A stretch of DNA of 64,000 bases from Halorussus vallis (GTDB lineage: Archaea; Halobacteriota; Halobacteria; Halobacteriales; Haladaptataceae): NCBI RefSeq assembly GCF_024138165.1, contig NZ_CP100000.1, positions 310,001-374,000 of the forward strand, read 5' to 3'. Shown here in pieces: positions 17,600 to 24,441 of this stretch (positions are counted from its first letter, which is position 1; the number at the start of each line of letters is the position of its first letter). The translations under genes were made by a program, and so were the position numbers. A model generated the notes under the pieces. The model did no database searches, was not told where the DNA came from, and saw nothing but the letters and a program-made list of their open reading frames with translations.

Positions 17600-18373
17600 A
17601 TGGGTGGGGAACGCGACGCCGTGGAGGCGCTCGAACGGCTAGGGCTGACCGAGTACGAGGCCCGGTGCTTCGTCGGACTGGTCCGGATCAGTAAAGGAAC
17701 CGCCAAGGAGACGAGCAGGGTCGCCGACATCCCCCGCTCGCGCGTCTACGACACGCTCGACCGGCTCCACGACAGGGGGCTCGTCGACATCCAGGAGTCC
17801 GACCCGCGGGAGTACCGGGCGGTCGAGTTCGACGAGGCGCTCGGACTGCTGCGGCAGGACTACGAGTCGAGCATCGAAACCGCCCGGAGCGCGATGGCGG
17901 ACGTCGAGACGGTCGAAACCGAGGAGGACGAGGGCGTGTGGGCGGTCGCGAGCCAGGACCACGTCCTCGACCGTCTGACGGCCGTCTGCGAGGACGCCGA
18001 AGGCGAGATCCACTACCTGTTCGCCGACACCGTCACCCCGAAAGACGCCGTCCTCGACCGACTCGCCGCGGCGGTCGACCGCGGCGTCGCCGTCACCGTC
18101 GAGGTGCCCACCGAGGGCGTCCGGGACCGAGTTCGAGACGCCGTCCCCGGCGCGACGGTGCGGGTCGCGCCCGACCTCGACCGCACGGAACCCGTCGTCG
18201 AGAAGCGGCCGGGACAACTGGTGATGGTCGACGAACACGCCATCGTCGCGACCGGCGTCGAGGAGGGCGACCTCCCCGGGTTGGAGCGGGAGACGGCGGT
18301 CTGGACCAGCGGCAAGGACCACGGGTTCGCCACCTGGACGCGGGAGTTGCTCTCGAACAGACTCGACGGCTGA
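17600..18373 (+). CDS. TrmB-family transcription regulator
   Basis: This 257-residue protein starts at the ATG giving MGGERDAVEALERLGLTEYEA; a GTG 6 nt upstream is an equal alternative. Residues about 8-75 form the TrmB winged helix: LGLTEYEARCFVGLVRISKG, then DIPRSRVYDTLDRLHDRGLV, which contains the recognition helix. The rest is a TrmB_C-like effector domain (residues about 105-257), with HYLFADTVTPKDAVLDRLAA and GQLVMVDEHAIVATGVEEGD. Haloarchaeal TrmB proteins include sugar-responsive regulators, but this short version belongs to a broader set with unknown ligands. Confidence 0.9.
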   Translation: MGGERDAVEALERLGLTEYEARCFVGLVRISKGTAKETSRVADIPRSRVYDTLDRLHDRGLVDIQESDPREYRAVEFDEALGLLRQDYESSIETARSAMADVETVETEEDEGVWAVASQDHVLDRLTAVCEDAEGEIHYLFADTVTPKDAVLDRLAAAVDRGVAVTVEVPTEGVRDRVRDAVPGATVRVAPDLDRTEPVVEKRPGQLVMVDEHAIVATGVEEGDLPGLERETAVWTSGKDHGFATWTRELLSNRLDG

Positions 18374-18398
18374 CCGGTCCGGCGCCGAGCGGGCGCTG

Positions 18399-18438
18399 CC
18401 GGGCGTGTCGACGCGGCCCGCCGCGTCGACACGCCCGG
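18399..18438. terminator. 18-bp-arm hairpin after the TrmB-like gene
   Basis: Arms 18399-18416 and 18421-18438 pair perfectly around cccg. It starts 26 bp after the TrmB stop. No T-run follows. It is one of the strongest 3'-end hairpins in the window. Confidence 0.55.
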
Positions 18439-18482
18439 TATGAACCGCAACTCGAAAGCCGCGTGGGCCGGATTCCTCGCGC

Positions 18483-18956
18483 ATGGAAACCACGCGCCAC
18501 TTCACCGCCACGGTGTACGTCGTCCACGACGGCGCAACCGCCCTCCACGATCACAAACGCTTGAACATCCATATCCCGCCGGGCGGCCACGTCGACCGAG
18601 ACGAACTTCCCCACGAAACCGCCGTCCGCGAGTGCCGAGAAGAAACGGGCCTCACACCGACGATAGTTACCGATAACGGACGTATCGAGATGGACGCGGG
18701 CCGGTCGCTTCCCCGTCCGCGTCGGCAGATGCTCTACGACATCGACGTTCTCGGTGGCGAGGTCGCGCATCAACATATAGACCACATCTACTACGCAACG
18801 GTCGAAAATTGCAAGATCGACCCTGCTGACGGGGAGGAAAGTGCCGACGTCTGGGACTGGTACACACCTACCGATCTCCGAGAGGGGGACTTCGATTCGG
18901 ATGTCGTCGAAATCGGAACCGAAGCCATCCGGGTAGTGGAAGACGACTCGAATTAG
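18483..18956 (+). CDS. Nudix hydrolase
   Basis: This 157-residue protein has a complete Nudix box, GGHVDRDELPHETAVRE followed by CREETGL (residues about 37-60), matching Gx5Ex7REUXEEXGU. The N terminus METTRHFTATVYVVHDGATA forms the first strands. The family hydrolyses nucleoside diphosphates linked to another moiety; the substrate here is unknown. The middle of the gene (about 18,770-18,840) is clearly AT-richer than its neighbours (for example codons for HQHIDHIYYATVENC), which hints at relaxed codon bias or acquisition by transfer. It appears monocistronic. Confidence 0.92.
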   Translation: METTRHFTATVYVVHDGATALHDHKRLNIHIPPGGHVDRDELPHETAVRECREETGLTPTIVTDNGRIEMDAGRSLPRPRRQMLYDIDVLGGEVAHQHIDHIYYATVENCKIDPADGEESADVWDWYTPTDLREGDFDSDVVEIGTEAIRVVEDDSN

Positions 18957-19157
18957 CGATTGTCGGCTCTCACGTCGGGCTCAATCGAACTACGGAAGGG
19001 GGTCGCTCCGGTTGCGCTTGCAGTCGCCGGCGGCGGCGCGCCGATTTCGGGCGGAACCGGCGCGCTAGCGACTATCGTCCTTCGGGTACTTCAATTATTC
19101 TCGCTATCTTAAAACCGAAAAACATTAATTACGCCGAGAAACGAATACTCACCTATC

Positions 19158-19646
19158 ATGAGCGGCGGAACGCTCGGTGGCGCGCTCACCGCGGGCGAGG
19201 AGCAGTTGCTCTCGTGGACCTCCTCGACGGTGCACTGGGCGGGCGACTGGGACGACGACCCCCAGACGCCCACGGCGTTCGCCGCCACGGACCGCCGCAT
19301 CGTCTTCTCGAACGGCGAGTCGACCACCTCCATCGGCTACGACCACGTCCGGGCGGTCGAAACCGACGGGGTCAGCGGCGGCCTGGACGCGTACCACGCC
19401 TTCGTCGCGTTCGGCGGTCTCGGCCTGCTGGCCGGACTGGTCGTCGCCACCGCCGACCCGCTGAACGGGGTCGGCCTCGTCGTACTCTCGCTGATGCTCA
19501 TCGTGGCGGGGAGTGCGGTCGGAGACTCGTTCGGCGGCGGCGCCACGGTCACCATCGTCATCGACAACGAGCGCCAGCGCCTGACCTTCTCGGCCGAGGA
19601 GGGGGTCGCCGAGGAACTGCGCCGACTCGCCGCGGAGAACCGTTAG
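19158..19646 (+). CDS. PH-like domain protein with two membrane segments
   Basis: This is a 162-residue protein. Residues about 10-75 look like a bacterial PH-like domain (LTAGEEQLLSWTSSTVHWAG, then TPTAFAATDRRIVFSNGEST, with strand-turn-strand spacing). Two hydrophobic stretches follow, at about 82-100 and 103-122 (ending MLIVAGSAVGDSF). It closes with a short soluble strand-helix, TVTIVIDNERQRLTFSAEEG. The architecture suggests a small membrane-anchored domain facing the cytoplasm. Function is unknown. Its stop overlaps the convergent asparagine-synthase-like gene by 4 nt. The TATA-rich upstream stretch around 19,115-19,135 is a likely promoter. Confidence 0.8.
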   Translation: MSGGTLGGALTAGEEQLLSWTSSTVHWAGDWDDDPQTPTAFAATDRRIVFSNGESTTSIGYDHVRAVETDGVSGGLDAYHAFVAFGGLGLLAGLVVATADPLNGVGLVVLSLMLIVAGSAVGDSFGGGATVTIVIDNERQRLTFSAEEGVAEELRRLAAENR

Positions 19647-20839
19647 GCGTCGGAGTCGACCCGCGAGGCGACGTACTTCGAGACGTGGTCGTCGACCTTG
19701 CGCTTGAACCCCGCTTGCCGAGCGAGGCGGTCGAGTTCGCGTGCGACGAGGCTCCCGTACTGGACCGCCTTCTTCTCGCGGAACGCCACTCGGTCGGGGA
19801 CGAACTCGCGGGCGGCCAGACGGAACGCCTTCTTGCGCTCGCCCCGCGAATCGACCAGCAGTTCGCCGGACAGCGACAGCGCTGTCCGGACGACCCGGTC
19901 GTCAAGCAGGGGCGCGACCGGTTCGACGCCCGCGCCGCGGAGCGCCAGCACGTCTCGCTCCAGTTGGTCGGGGAGCGTCCGAATCACCTCGCGGGCCGCG
20001 CCGCGGACCGTCTCGGCCTCGACGCGGGGGTCTTCGGGCGCGCGAGCGACCTTAGCGTAGCCGCCGAACAGTTCGTCGGCGCCCTGGCCGACGGCGAGAC
20101 GGTCGAAGCCGTCGGCCGCCGCCCGCTCGGCCGCAAGGTAGAGCGGCAGGGCGATCTGGACGTCCATCGCGTTCGTCCGGCCGGTCGCGCGCGCGACGGC
20201 CGGTACCGCCCGTTCGACGTCCGCGACCGAGAGTTCGACGACGCGCAGGTCCGACTCGCGACCCATCAGTCGCGCGGCCGACCGCGCCGCGGCGACGTCG
20301 TGGCTGTCGGGGAACCCGACGACGTACAGCGGCGCGTCGACGGCGGCGGCGACGACCGCCGAGTCCACGCCGCCCGAGAAGGCGACCGCGAGTCCGTCGC
20401 CGGGAACGTCGAGGCTGTCGCCGAGCGCCTCCCCGAGTTCCGAAACCGCCTCACGAGCGTCGGCGAACGTCGGCGCGGCGGCGGCGGGTAGCGAGAAAAC
20501 GCGTTCGGCCCGGCCCGCGACGGTCCCGGAGTCGTCGCTCGCGGAGTCCTCGCCCGTAGGCGCGGGCGAGGACTCCACAGGCGCTGACTCCCTCGTCGAC
20601 AGCGCGTGACCCGCGGGTAGCGAAATCGGGTTCGACAGGTCGGCGGGGTCGAAACTCCACGCCTCGCCGTCGACGAACACCGGGTAGCGACCTAGCACGT
20701 CGCGGACGAGGTGACCGTCGGGGAGTCGCCCGGCGAACCCCCGGGTACCGGGAAACGGGTCGCCCGAGCGCGCCGCGCGCGCGGCGCGCTCGGGCGACGT
20801 CCCGTGCATCTCCGCCGCCTCCGAGGAGTCGTTCGTCAT
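19643..20839 (-). CDS. asparagine-synthase C-domain protein lacking the glutaminase domain
   Basis: This is a 398-residue protein. The ATP-pyrophosphatase P-loop LAVAFSGGVDSAVVAAAV sits near residue 155-172, and RLAVGQGADELFGGY is the second asparagine-synthase block. The C-terminal FREKKAVQYGSLVARELDRL is also family-like. The usual N-terminal class II glutaminase, with Cys at position 2, is absent. Residues 1-140 instead keep only remnants of the beta strands (GFAGRLPDGHLVRDVLGRYP) plus acidic linkers. It therefore probably uses ammonia or another nucleophile to amidate a substrate that cannot be named. Two hairpin-forming palindromes lie inside the N-terminal coding region. It overlaps the PHP gene by 4 nt, suggesting a two-gene operon. 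Confidence 0.85.
   Translation of the reverse strand: MTNDSSEAAEMHGTSPERAARAARSGDPFPGTRGFAGRLPDGHLVRDVLGRYPVFVDGEAWSFDPADLSNPISLPAGHALSTRESAPVESSPAPTGEDSASDDSGTVAGRAERVFSLPAAAAPTFADAREAVSELGEALGDSLDVPGDGLAVAFSGGVDSAVVAAAVDAPLYVVGFPDSHDVAAARSAARLMGRESDLRVVELSVADVERAVPAVARATGRTNAMDVQIALPLYLAAERAAADGFDRLAVGQGADELFGGYAKVARAPEDPRVEAETVRGAAREVIRTLPDQLERDVLALRGAGVEPVAPLLDDRVVRTALSLSGELLVDSRGERKKAFRLAAREFVPDRVAFREKKAVQYGSLVARELDRLARQAGFKRKVDDHVSKYVASRVDSDA
20543..20576. repeat. 14-bp inverted repeat inside the asparagine-synthase-like CDS
   Basis: Arms 20543-20556 and 20563-20576 pair perfectly around a 6-nt loop. It encodes part of the low-complexity linker around VESSPAPTGEDSASDDS, upstream of the P-loop domain, so it appears to be tolerated as an insertion. 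Confidence 0.6.
20761..20796. repeat. 36-bp perfect palindrome inside the asparagine-synthase-like CDS
   Basis: Bases 20761-20796 equal their own reverse complement over 36 bp. They encode the extra segment SPERAARAARSG near the N terminus. The reading frame is kept (36 is divisible by three). Confidence 0.7.
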
Positions 20840-21549
20840 TCGAGCGCGTCGAGGACCCGGTTCTTCACGCGGCGCTTCGCCCCGCCCGCGGCCTGCCGGA
20901 AACTGATGCGCCAGGGGGTCCGCTTGCCCTCGACGCTGGTCCGCCCCGCCTCGATGGCGTCGAGGATGCCCGCGATGCTCCGCTCGTCGGCGTCTATCTG
21001 GGTGACCGCCTGGCCGACCATCTCGCTGATGTGGGCGTCGCTCCCGGCGGTCCGCGGGAGGCCGTGGCCCGCGGCGAACTGTTCGGCCTTCCGGTTGCCC
21101 CGGCCGGTCAGCAGCCGGGAGTTGTACACCTCGATTGCGTCGGCTTCCGCGAGTTCCGACCGACCGATGTTGGCCATCACGCCGCTCCGGGAGGTCTGGA
21201 ACGGGTGGGGAACGACCGCGACGCCGCCCGCTTCGCGGATGCGGTCGAGCGTCTCGCCGAACGACAGGCCGGCGGGGACCCGCTCGCGGATGCCCAGTCC
21301 CAGAACGTGGCCCGCCGCGGAGCTAATCTCCATGCCGGGGATGCCGACCAGCCCGTACTCGCCGGCCTTCTCGACCGCGTCGAGGCTGGCGTCGATCTCG
21401 TCGTGGTCGGTTATCGCCAGCGCGTCGAGGCCGATGGCCGCGGCTTGCTCGAGGAGGAGGTCTACGTCGTCGCGGCCGTCGTACGAAAGCGACGAGTGGG
21501 CGTGTAACTCGGCCGATAGCACGGTCGGAAGTTGGAAGGGTGTCGGCAA
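20836..21549 (-). CDS. PHP-domain metal-dependent phosphoesterase
   Basis: This 237-residue protein (229 if the GTG at 21522, giving VLSAELHAHSS, is the true start, which fits the usual family N terminus). The PHP motifs are ELHAHSSLSYDG (motif I, His-x-His), LAITDHDEIDAS (motif II), GMEISSAAGHVLGLGI and VVPHPFQ (motif III), and GSDAHISEMVG near the C terminus (motif IV). Related proteins act as trinuclear-metal phosphoesterases, for example on nucleotides or polymerase products; the substrate is unknown here. Its 3' end overlaps the start of the asparagine-synthase-like gene by 4 nt, so it is the first gene of that operon. Confidence 0.9.
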   Translation of the reverse strand: MPTPFQLPTVLSAELHAHSSLSYDGRDDVDLLLEQAAAIGLDALAITDHDEIDASLDAVEKAGEYGLVGIPGMEISSAAGHVLGLGIRERVPAGLSFGETLDRIREAGGVAVVPHPFQTSRSGVMANIGRSELAEADAIEVYNSRLLTGRGNRKAEQFAAGHGLPRTAGSDAHISEMVGQAVTQIDADERSIAGILDAIEAGRTSVEGKRTPWRISFRQAAGGAKRRVKNRVLDALE

Positions 21550-21792
21550 AAGCGCCTCGGTCCGTCCGAGTGCGTGTCATTACCACGTACCGACGCCCTT
21601 CCGCCTTCTGACGACCGCAAAGTACAAATCCCAATTCGGTCGATTAACTCACGATGAGCGAATAGCTGGTCTTCGTCCTTTTTCGCTCTCGCTGCACTGT
21701 GCACGTCCACGCAGTGTGGTTCGAGCGCCAGCCATCCGAATCGAGACGCTTCCTCGCGGGAAGTACAACCGACACACGGTCAACACGAACAC

Positions 21793-21969
21793 ATGCCAAC
21801 AGCCATCGAGTTTCCGGTCTCCGCGGGCCGGACGACTCCCGGACGACCCGTCGGCCCCGAACGCGGGCCGACGCCGGTCGAGGTACAGTACGCAGTAATC
21901 GAAACGGGCGGAGAGGCGGCCGCGATCGTCGAACGCGACGCCGAAACGGAGGAGGAAGAGTCGCGATGA
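21793..21969 (+). CDS. 58-residue small protein translationally coupled to a glyoxalase-fold gene
   Basis: The ATG at 21793 opens a 58-codon frame reading MPTAIEFPVSAGRTTPG..., ending with a strongly acidic tail (ETEEEESR). Its stop overlaps the next start in an ATGA arrangement (21966-21969). That overlap, and GC-rich third positions throughout, support a real gene. A short strand-rich core, VEVQYAVIETGGEAAAIVER, is visible. It has no recognisable domain. It could be a small partner or a truncated remnant of a larger protein. Confidence 0.55.
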   Translation: MPTAIEFPVSAGRTTPGRPVGPERGPTPVEVQYAVIETGGEAAAIVERDAETEEEESR

Positions 21970-22403
21970 CATCCGATTCCGACCCCGAAATCTACCCGAT
22001 GCCGATGTTCGCCGGACTCGAAGTCTCGGACGTCGCTCGGTCCGCCGAGTGGTACGAGGACGTTCTCGGTTTCGCGAACGTCTTCCAGATGCCGACGCTG
22101 GCGCACCTCCGCTATCGAAAGTACGCGGACGTGCTCCTCGTTCCGAGCGAAACCGAAGGAGAGCGTGAACGACGAGCGAGCGGCGTCACCGTCAGTTTCA
22201 CCGCCGAGGGCGAAACCGTCGCCGAAATCGCCGAGCGGGCGCGCGACGCCGATGCCGACGTGAGCGGTCCGACCGAAACCTCTTACAACACGCGGGAGGT
22301 CGAGATCACCGACCCGGACGGCTACGCGCTGGCGTTCACCGAACCCGTCGATACGTCCCGACGTTTCGAGGACGTCATGGGGGTGGAGTACGAGAATCGA
22401 TAG
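21966..22403 (+). CDS. VOC/glyoxalase-fold protein
   Basis: This 145-residue protein starts at the ATG within the ATGA overlap and shows the betaalphabetabetabeta fold twice. GLEVSDVARSAEWYEDVLGF (residues about 16-35) is the classic first half. The second half ends with REVEITDPDGYALAFTEPV. Metal-ligand positions of glyoxalase I are not complete, so this may be a ring-cleavage, resistance or binding member rather than glyoxalase I. Longer in-frame upstream sequence is not protein-like. The gene stands in a small operon with the 58-residue protein. Confidence 0.88.
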   Translation: MTSDSDPEIYPMPMFAGLEVSDVARSAEWYEDVLGFANVFQMPTLAHLRYRKYADVLLVPSETEGERERRASGVTVSFTAEGETVAEIAERARDADADVSGPTETSYNTREVEITDPDGYALAFTEPVDTSRRFEDVMGVEYENR

Positions 22404-22510
22404 TTGCCACTCCGAGTCCCCCGTCCGTTCGAAAGAAGAATCGTGCCTCGTCGGGTCGGCGATGCCGTCTCCGTATCGACCGACCCGGAGCGATAACTAT
22501 CAACCTGAAG

Positions 22511-22528
22511 AAAATATTTCAACTATTT
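22511..22528 (+). promoter_or_regulatory. AT-rich promoter of the 228-residue protein
   Basis: The block AAAATATTTCAACTATTT is centred about 27 nt before the ATG at 22546, matching a TATA box for a leaderless message. It stands out clearly from the GC-rich flanks. Confidence 0.5.
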
Positions 22529-22545
22529 GCTCGTAGTGATTCCGC

Positions 22546-23232
22546 ATGTCCAGTACGCAGGTGACGTTCGAGTTCGAGGAGATGGAAGCCGAGCGGCGAT
22601 TTCTCCGGCGGTACATGGTTCCCGCCTGGGACCGCTTCGAGGAGATGGACGCCTTCGAATCGGGATGGTTCTGGCGACACGGCCGGGTTCACCGCCACGG
22701 AATCGACGGACTCGAAGAGGGAAAGATAATCTTCGTCATCAACGGGACGCCGGGCGCCGTCATCGAACGGGAACGCGACCGCTGGGAAGCCCAAAAAGCG
22801 GAGGGGGAACTCGCCGGTTGGTCCACCAGGACGTTCCGTCCCGAGTACGAGGACAGTCTCGACAAACTCCGGCAGAACTTCGGCGAGGTCGGAGGGCGTC
22901 GAAACTACAGACTCCGTACCCTGGCGCCGCGCTTCACGCTGGAAATGCTCCGGGAGTTCGAAGACCCGCTCCCCGCAGTCGGGGAAGCGACCGACGATAA
23001 CCCGCTCCCGGTCAACTTCTGGGTGCTCTTCCACTACCTGATGAAACAGAGCGGCTACGACTGGTACGACGAAATCGACGCCGCCACCAAAGCGATCGAG
23101 AACCGACTTCGTTCGCTCGCGGAGTTCAGGGGCGAAGCGGAAGCCCGACGGCAACTGCGGGAAACCATCGAAGAACTCGAAGCCTTCTCCGAGGAACTCG
23201 ATACGCCGTCGGGCAAGCGGGAGTCCCGTTGA
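22546..23232 (+). CDS. protein of unknown function, soluble and helical
   Basis: This 228-residue protein starts MSSTQVTFEFEEMEAERRFL and has no signal peptide or membrane segment. It is rich in aromatic and basic/acidic pairs (RYMVPAWDRFEEMDAFESGW, FWRHGRVHRHGIDGLEEG). The C terminus (residues about 180-228) is a predicted amphipathic helix (AEARRQLRETIEELEAFSEE) that could form a coiled coil. LPVNFWVLFHYLMKQSGYDW is a distinctive central block. I do not recognise the family. The tryptophan-rich N-terminal half suggests a nucleotide- or ligand-binding domain, but no motif supports a named activity. Confidence 0.7.
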   Translation: MSSTQVTFEFEEMEAERRFLRRYMVPAWDRFEEMDAFESGWFWRHGRVHRHGIDGLEEGKIIFVINGTPGAVIERERDRWEAQKAEGELAGWSTRTFRPEYEDSLDKLRQNFGEVGGRRNYRLRTLAPRFTLEMLREFEDPLPAVGEATDDNPLPVNFWVLFHYLMKQSGYDWYDEIDAATKAIENRLRSLAEFRGEAEARRQLRETIEELEAFSEELDTPSGKRESR

Positions 23233-23654
23233 GTCGTCTCCCCGTCGGTGTCGAACGCTTCCGCTCGCGTTTCCATCGGGCGTTCGCGTTCCAACCACCT
23301 GCGGCCGGCCGGCGACTCCCTCGCACCGACCGGGTCGCCGGTCAGTTCCGCCGAAAGGTCCTTCCGAATTTTCACGACGCTCCGCGGCGAGAACCGAGCG
23401 CAAACGGACACTGCCTGGCGATTTCGCGTCACTTTCTCCGGCGAACTACCGGCGCCGGAATCGCCGCGATTTTAGAATCCCACCCTCGAATTCTGTATAG
23501 CTCTAAATGGTTTATGTGGCGCGCCCGGGGCACTCGAAAGTGACTCTCAAGATACATCTCCGGCCAATGCCATATCCGAGATTCCCGAAAATCGCCCGCT
23601 TCGTTTCGGCCGGCGGCGAGACGGTTTATCTGCCCGGAGCGCGAACCCCGTGCC
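23233..23654. other. intergenic region before the P-loop gene (422 bp)
   Basis: No credible ORF. An AT-rich stretch at about 23,470-23,520 contains TATA-like blocks without a matching downstream start. GTTTAT at 23624-23629 is the likely promoter of the next gene. No strong hairpin was found. Confidence 0.4.
23624..23629 (+). promoter_or_regulatory. TATA-like box of the P-loop gene
   Basis: GTTTAT lies about 28 nt before the ATG at 23655, consistent with leaderless transcription. Confidence 0.5.
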
Positions 23655-24290
23655 ATGAAGGTCGCCGTCGGTGGACCGCCGAACTCCGGGAAGAGCACGT
23701 TCACCGCAGCCCTCGTCGAGGAGATCCGCGAACGCCGGCGCGACAGCACCGTCGACCTCTCCTTTACCTGGGAGACGCTCGACGTGACCGACAACTCGCT
23801 CGCGTACCTCCTCAACGAGCGCGAGCGTCCAGAGCGCAAACACGAGGAGATAGAGTGGAGCGACCAGACCGCCCGGACCAAGCGAGCCACCTTCGAGGGT
23901 TGCGACGAACAGCTGGTCGTCGCGGACACCCCCGGCAAACTCACCGAGGAACTGGACATCGTGCTCGAACCCGCCGACGAGATGATACTCCTCGTGAGCG
24001 CCGAAGGGGCCGAGGAGGCCGAGGCGTGGCGCCGGCAGGCCGAGTCACACGGCATCGACGTCCGGTGGTTCCTGACCACAGTGCTGGACGAAGAAGCCGA
24101 CCTCGGATGGCGAGACGACGAGGAGGAAAGCGAGGAAGGCGGCGAGCAGGCCAGAGATGGCGTGATTCGGAGCGTCGAGCGCCCGGCGTTCGAGGAGCGC
24201 GGAATCGACGCCTACGACCCGGAGTCGGCCCGCGCGATTCGCCGAGTCGCGCGGGACCTCGTTGAGCGGGCGACGCGAGTCGAAGCGTGA
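23655..24290 (+). CDS. P-loop NTPase of unknown role
   Basis: This 211-residue protein begins MKVAVGGPPNSGKSTFTAAL: the Walker A motif GPPNSGKST sits at residues about 7-15. A Walker B/G3-like VVADTPGKL appears near residue 89-97. The C-terminal half holds a long acidic stretch (DEEADLGWRDDEEESEEGG) and a final helix. It lacks a clear NKxD motif, so it is not a standard GTPase. The GPPxSGKS-plus-short-domain look resembles the ATPase part of Csx3-AAA proteins, but no CRISPR genes are present. A nucleotide-dependent regulatory role is the most I can say. Confidence 0.75.
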   Translation: MKVAVGGPPNSGKSTFTAALVEEIRERRRDSTVDLSFTWETLDVTDNSLAYLLNERERPERKHEEIEWSDQTARTKRATFEGCDEQLVVADTPGKLTEELDIVLEPADEMILLVSAEGAEEAEAWRRQAESHGIDVRWFLTTVLDEEADLGWRDDEEESEEGGEQARDGVIRSVERPAFEERGIDAYDPESARAIRRVARDLVERATRVEA

Positions 24291-24382
24291 GCGCGGACGG
24301 CGACTGCGGTCGACGGGTGTGAAACCCTGTACCGTTTTTTCGTGCGGTCAGGCGACTGTCTCCCGGCGCGCGGTCGCCGAGA

Positions 24383-24416
24383 GTGCACACGTTCGTGCAC
24401 ATGGAAAGGCATTAAT
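24383..24416 (+). promoter_or_regulatory. purL promoter with paired GTGCAC sites
   Basis: CATTAAT at 24410-24416 is centred about 29 nt before the purL ATG. Directly upstream, GTGCAC occurs at 24383-24388 and again at 24395-24400, 12 bp apart centre to centre. Each GTGCAC is a palindrome. Their position over the BRE side of the TATA box makes a repressor or activator site plausible. Confidence 0.45.
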
Positions 24417-24441
24417 CCGGCGTGTCTGTACAGAAGAGTGA

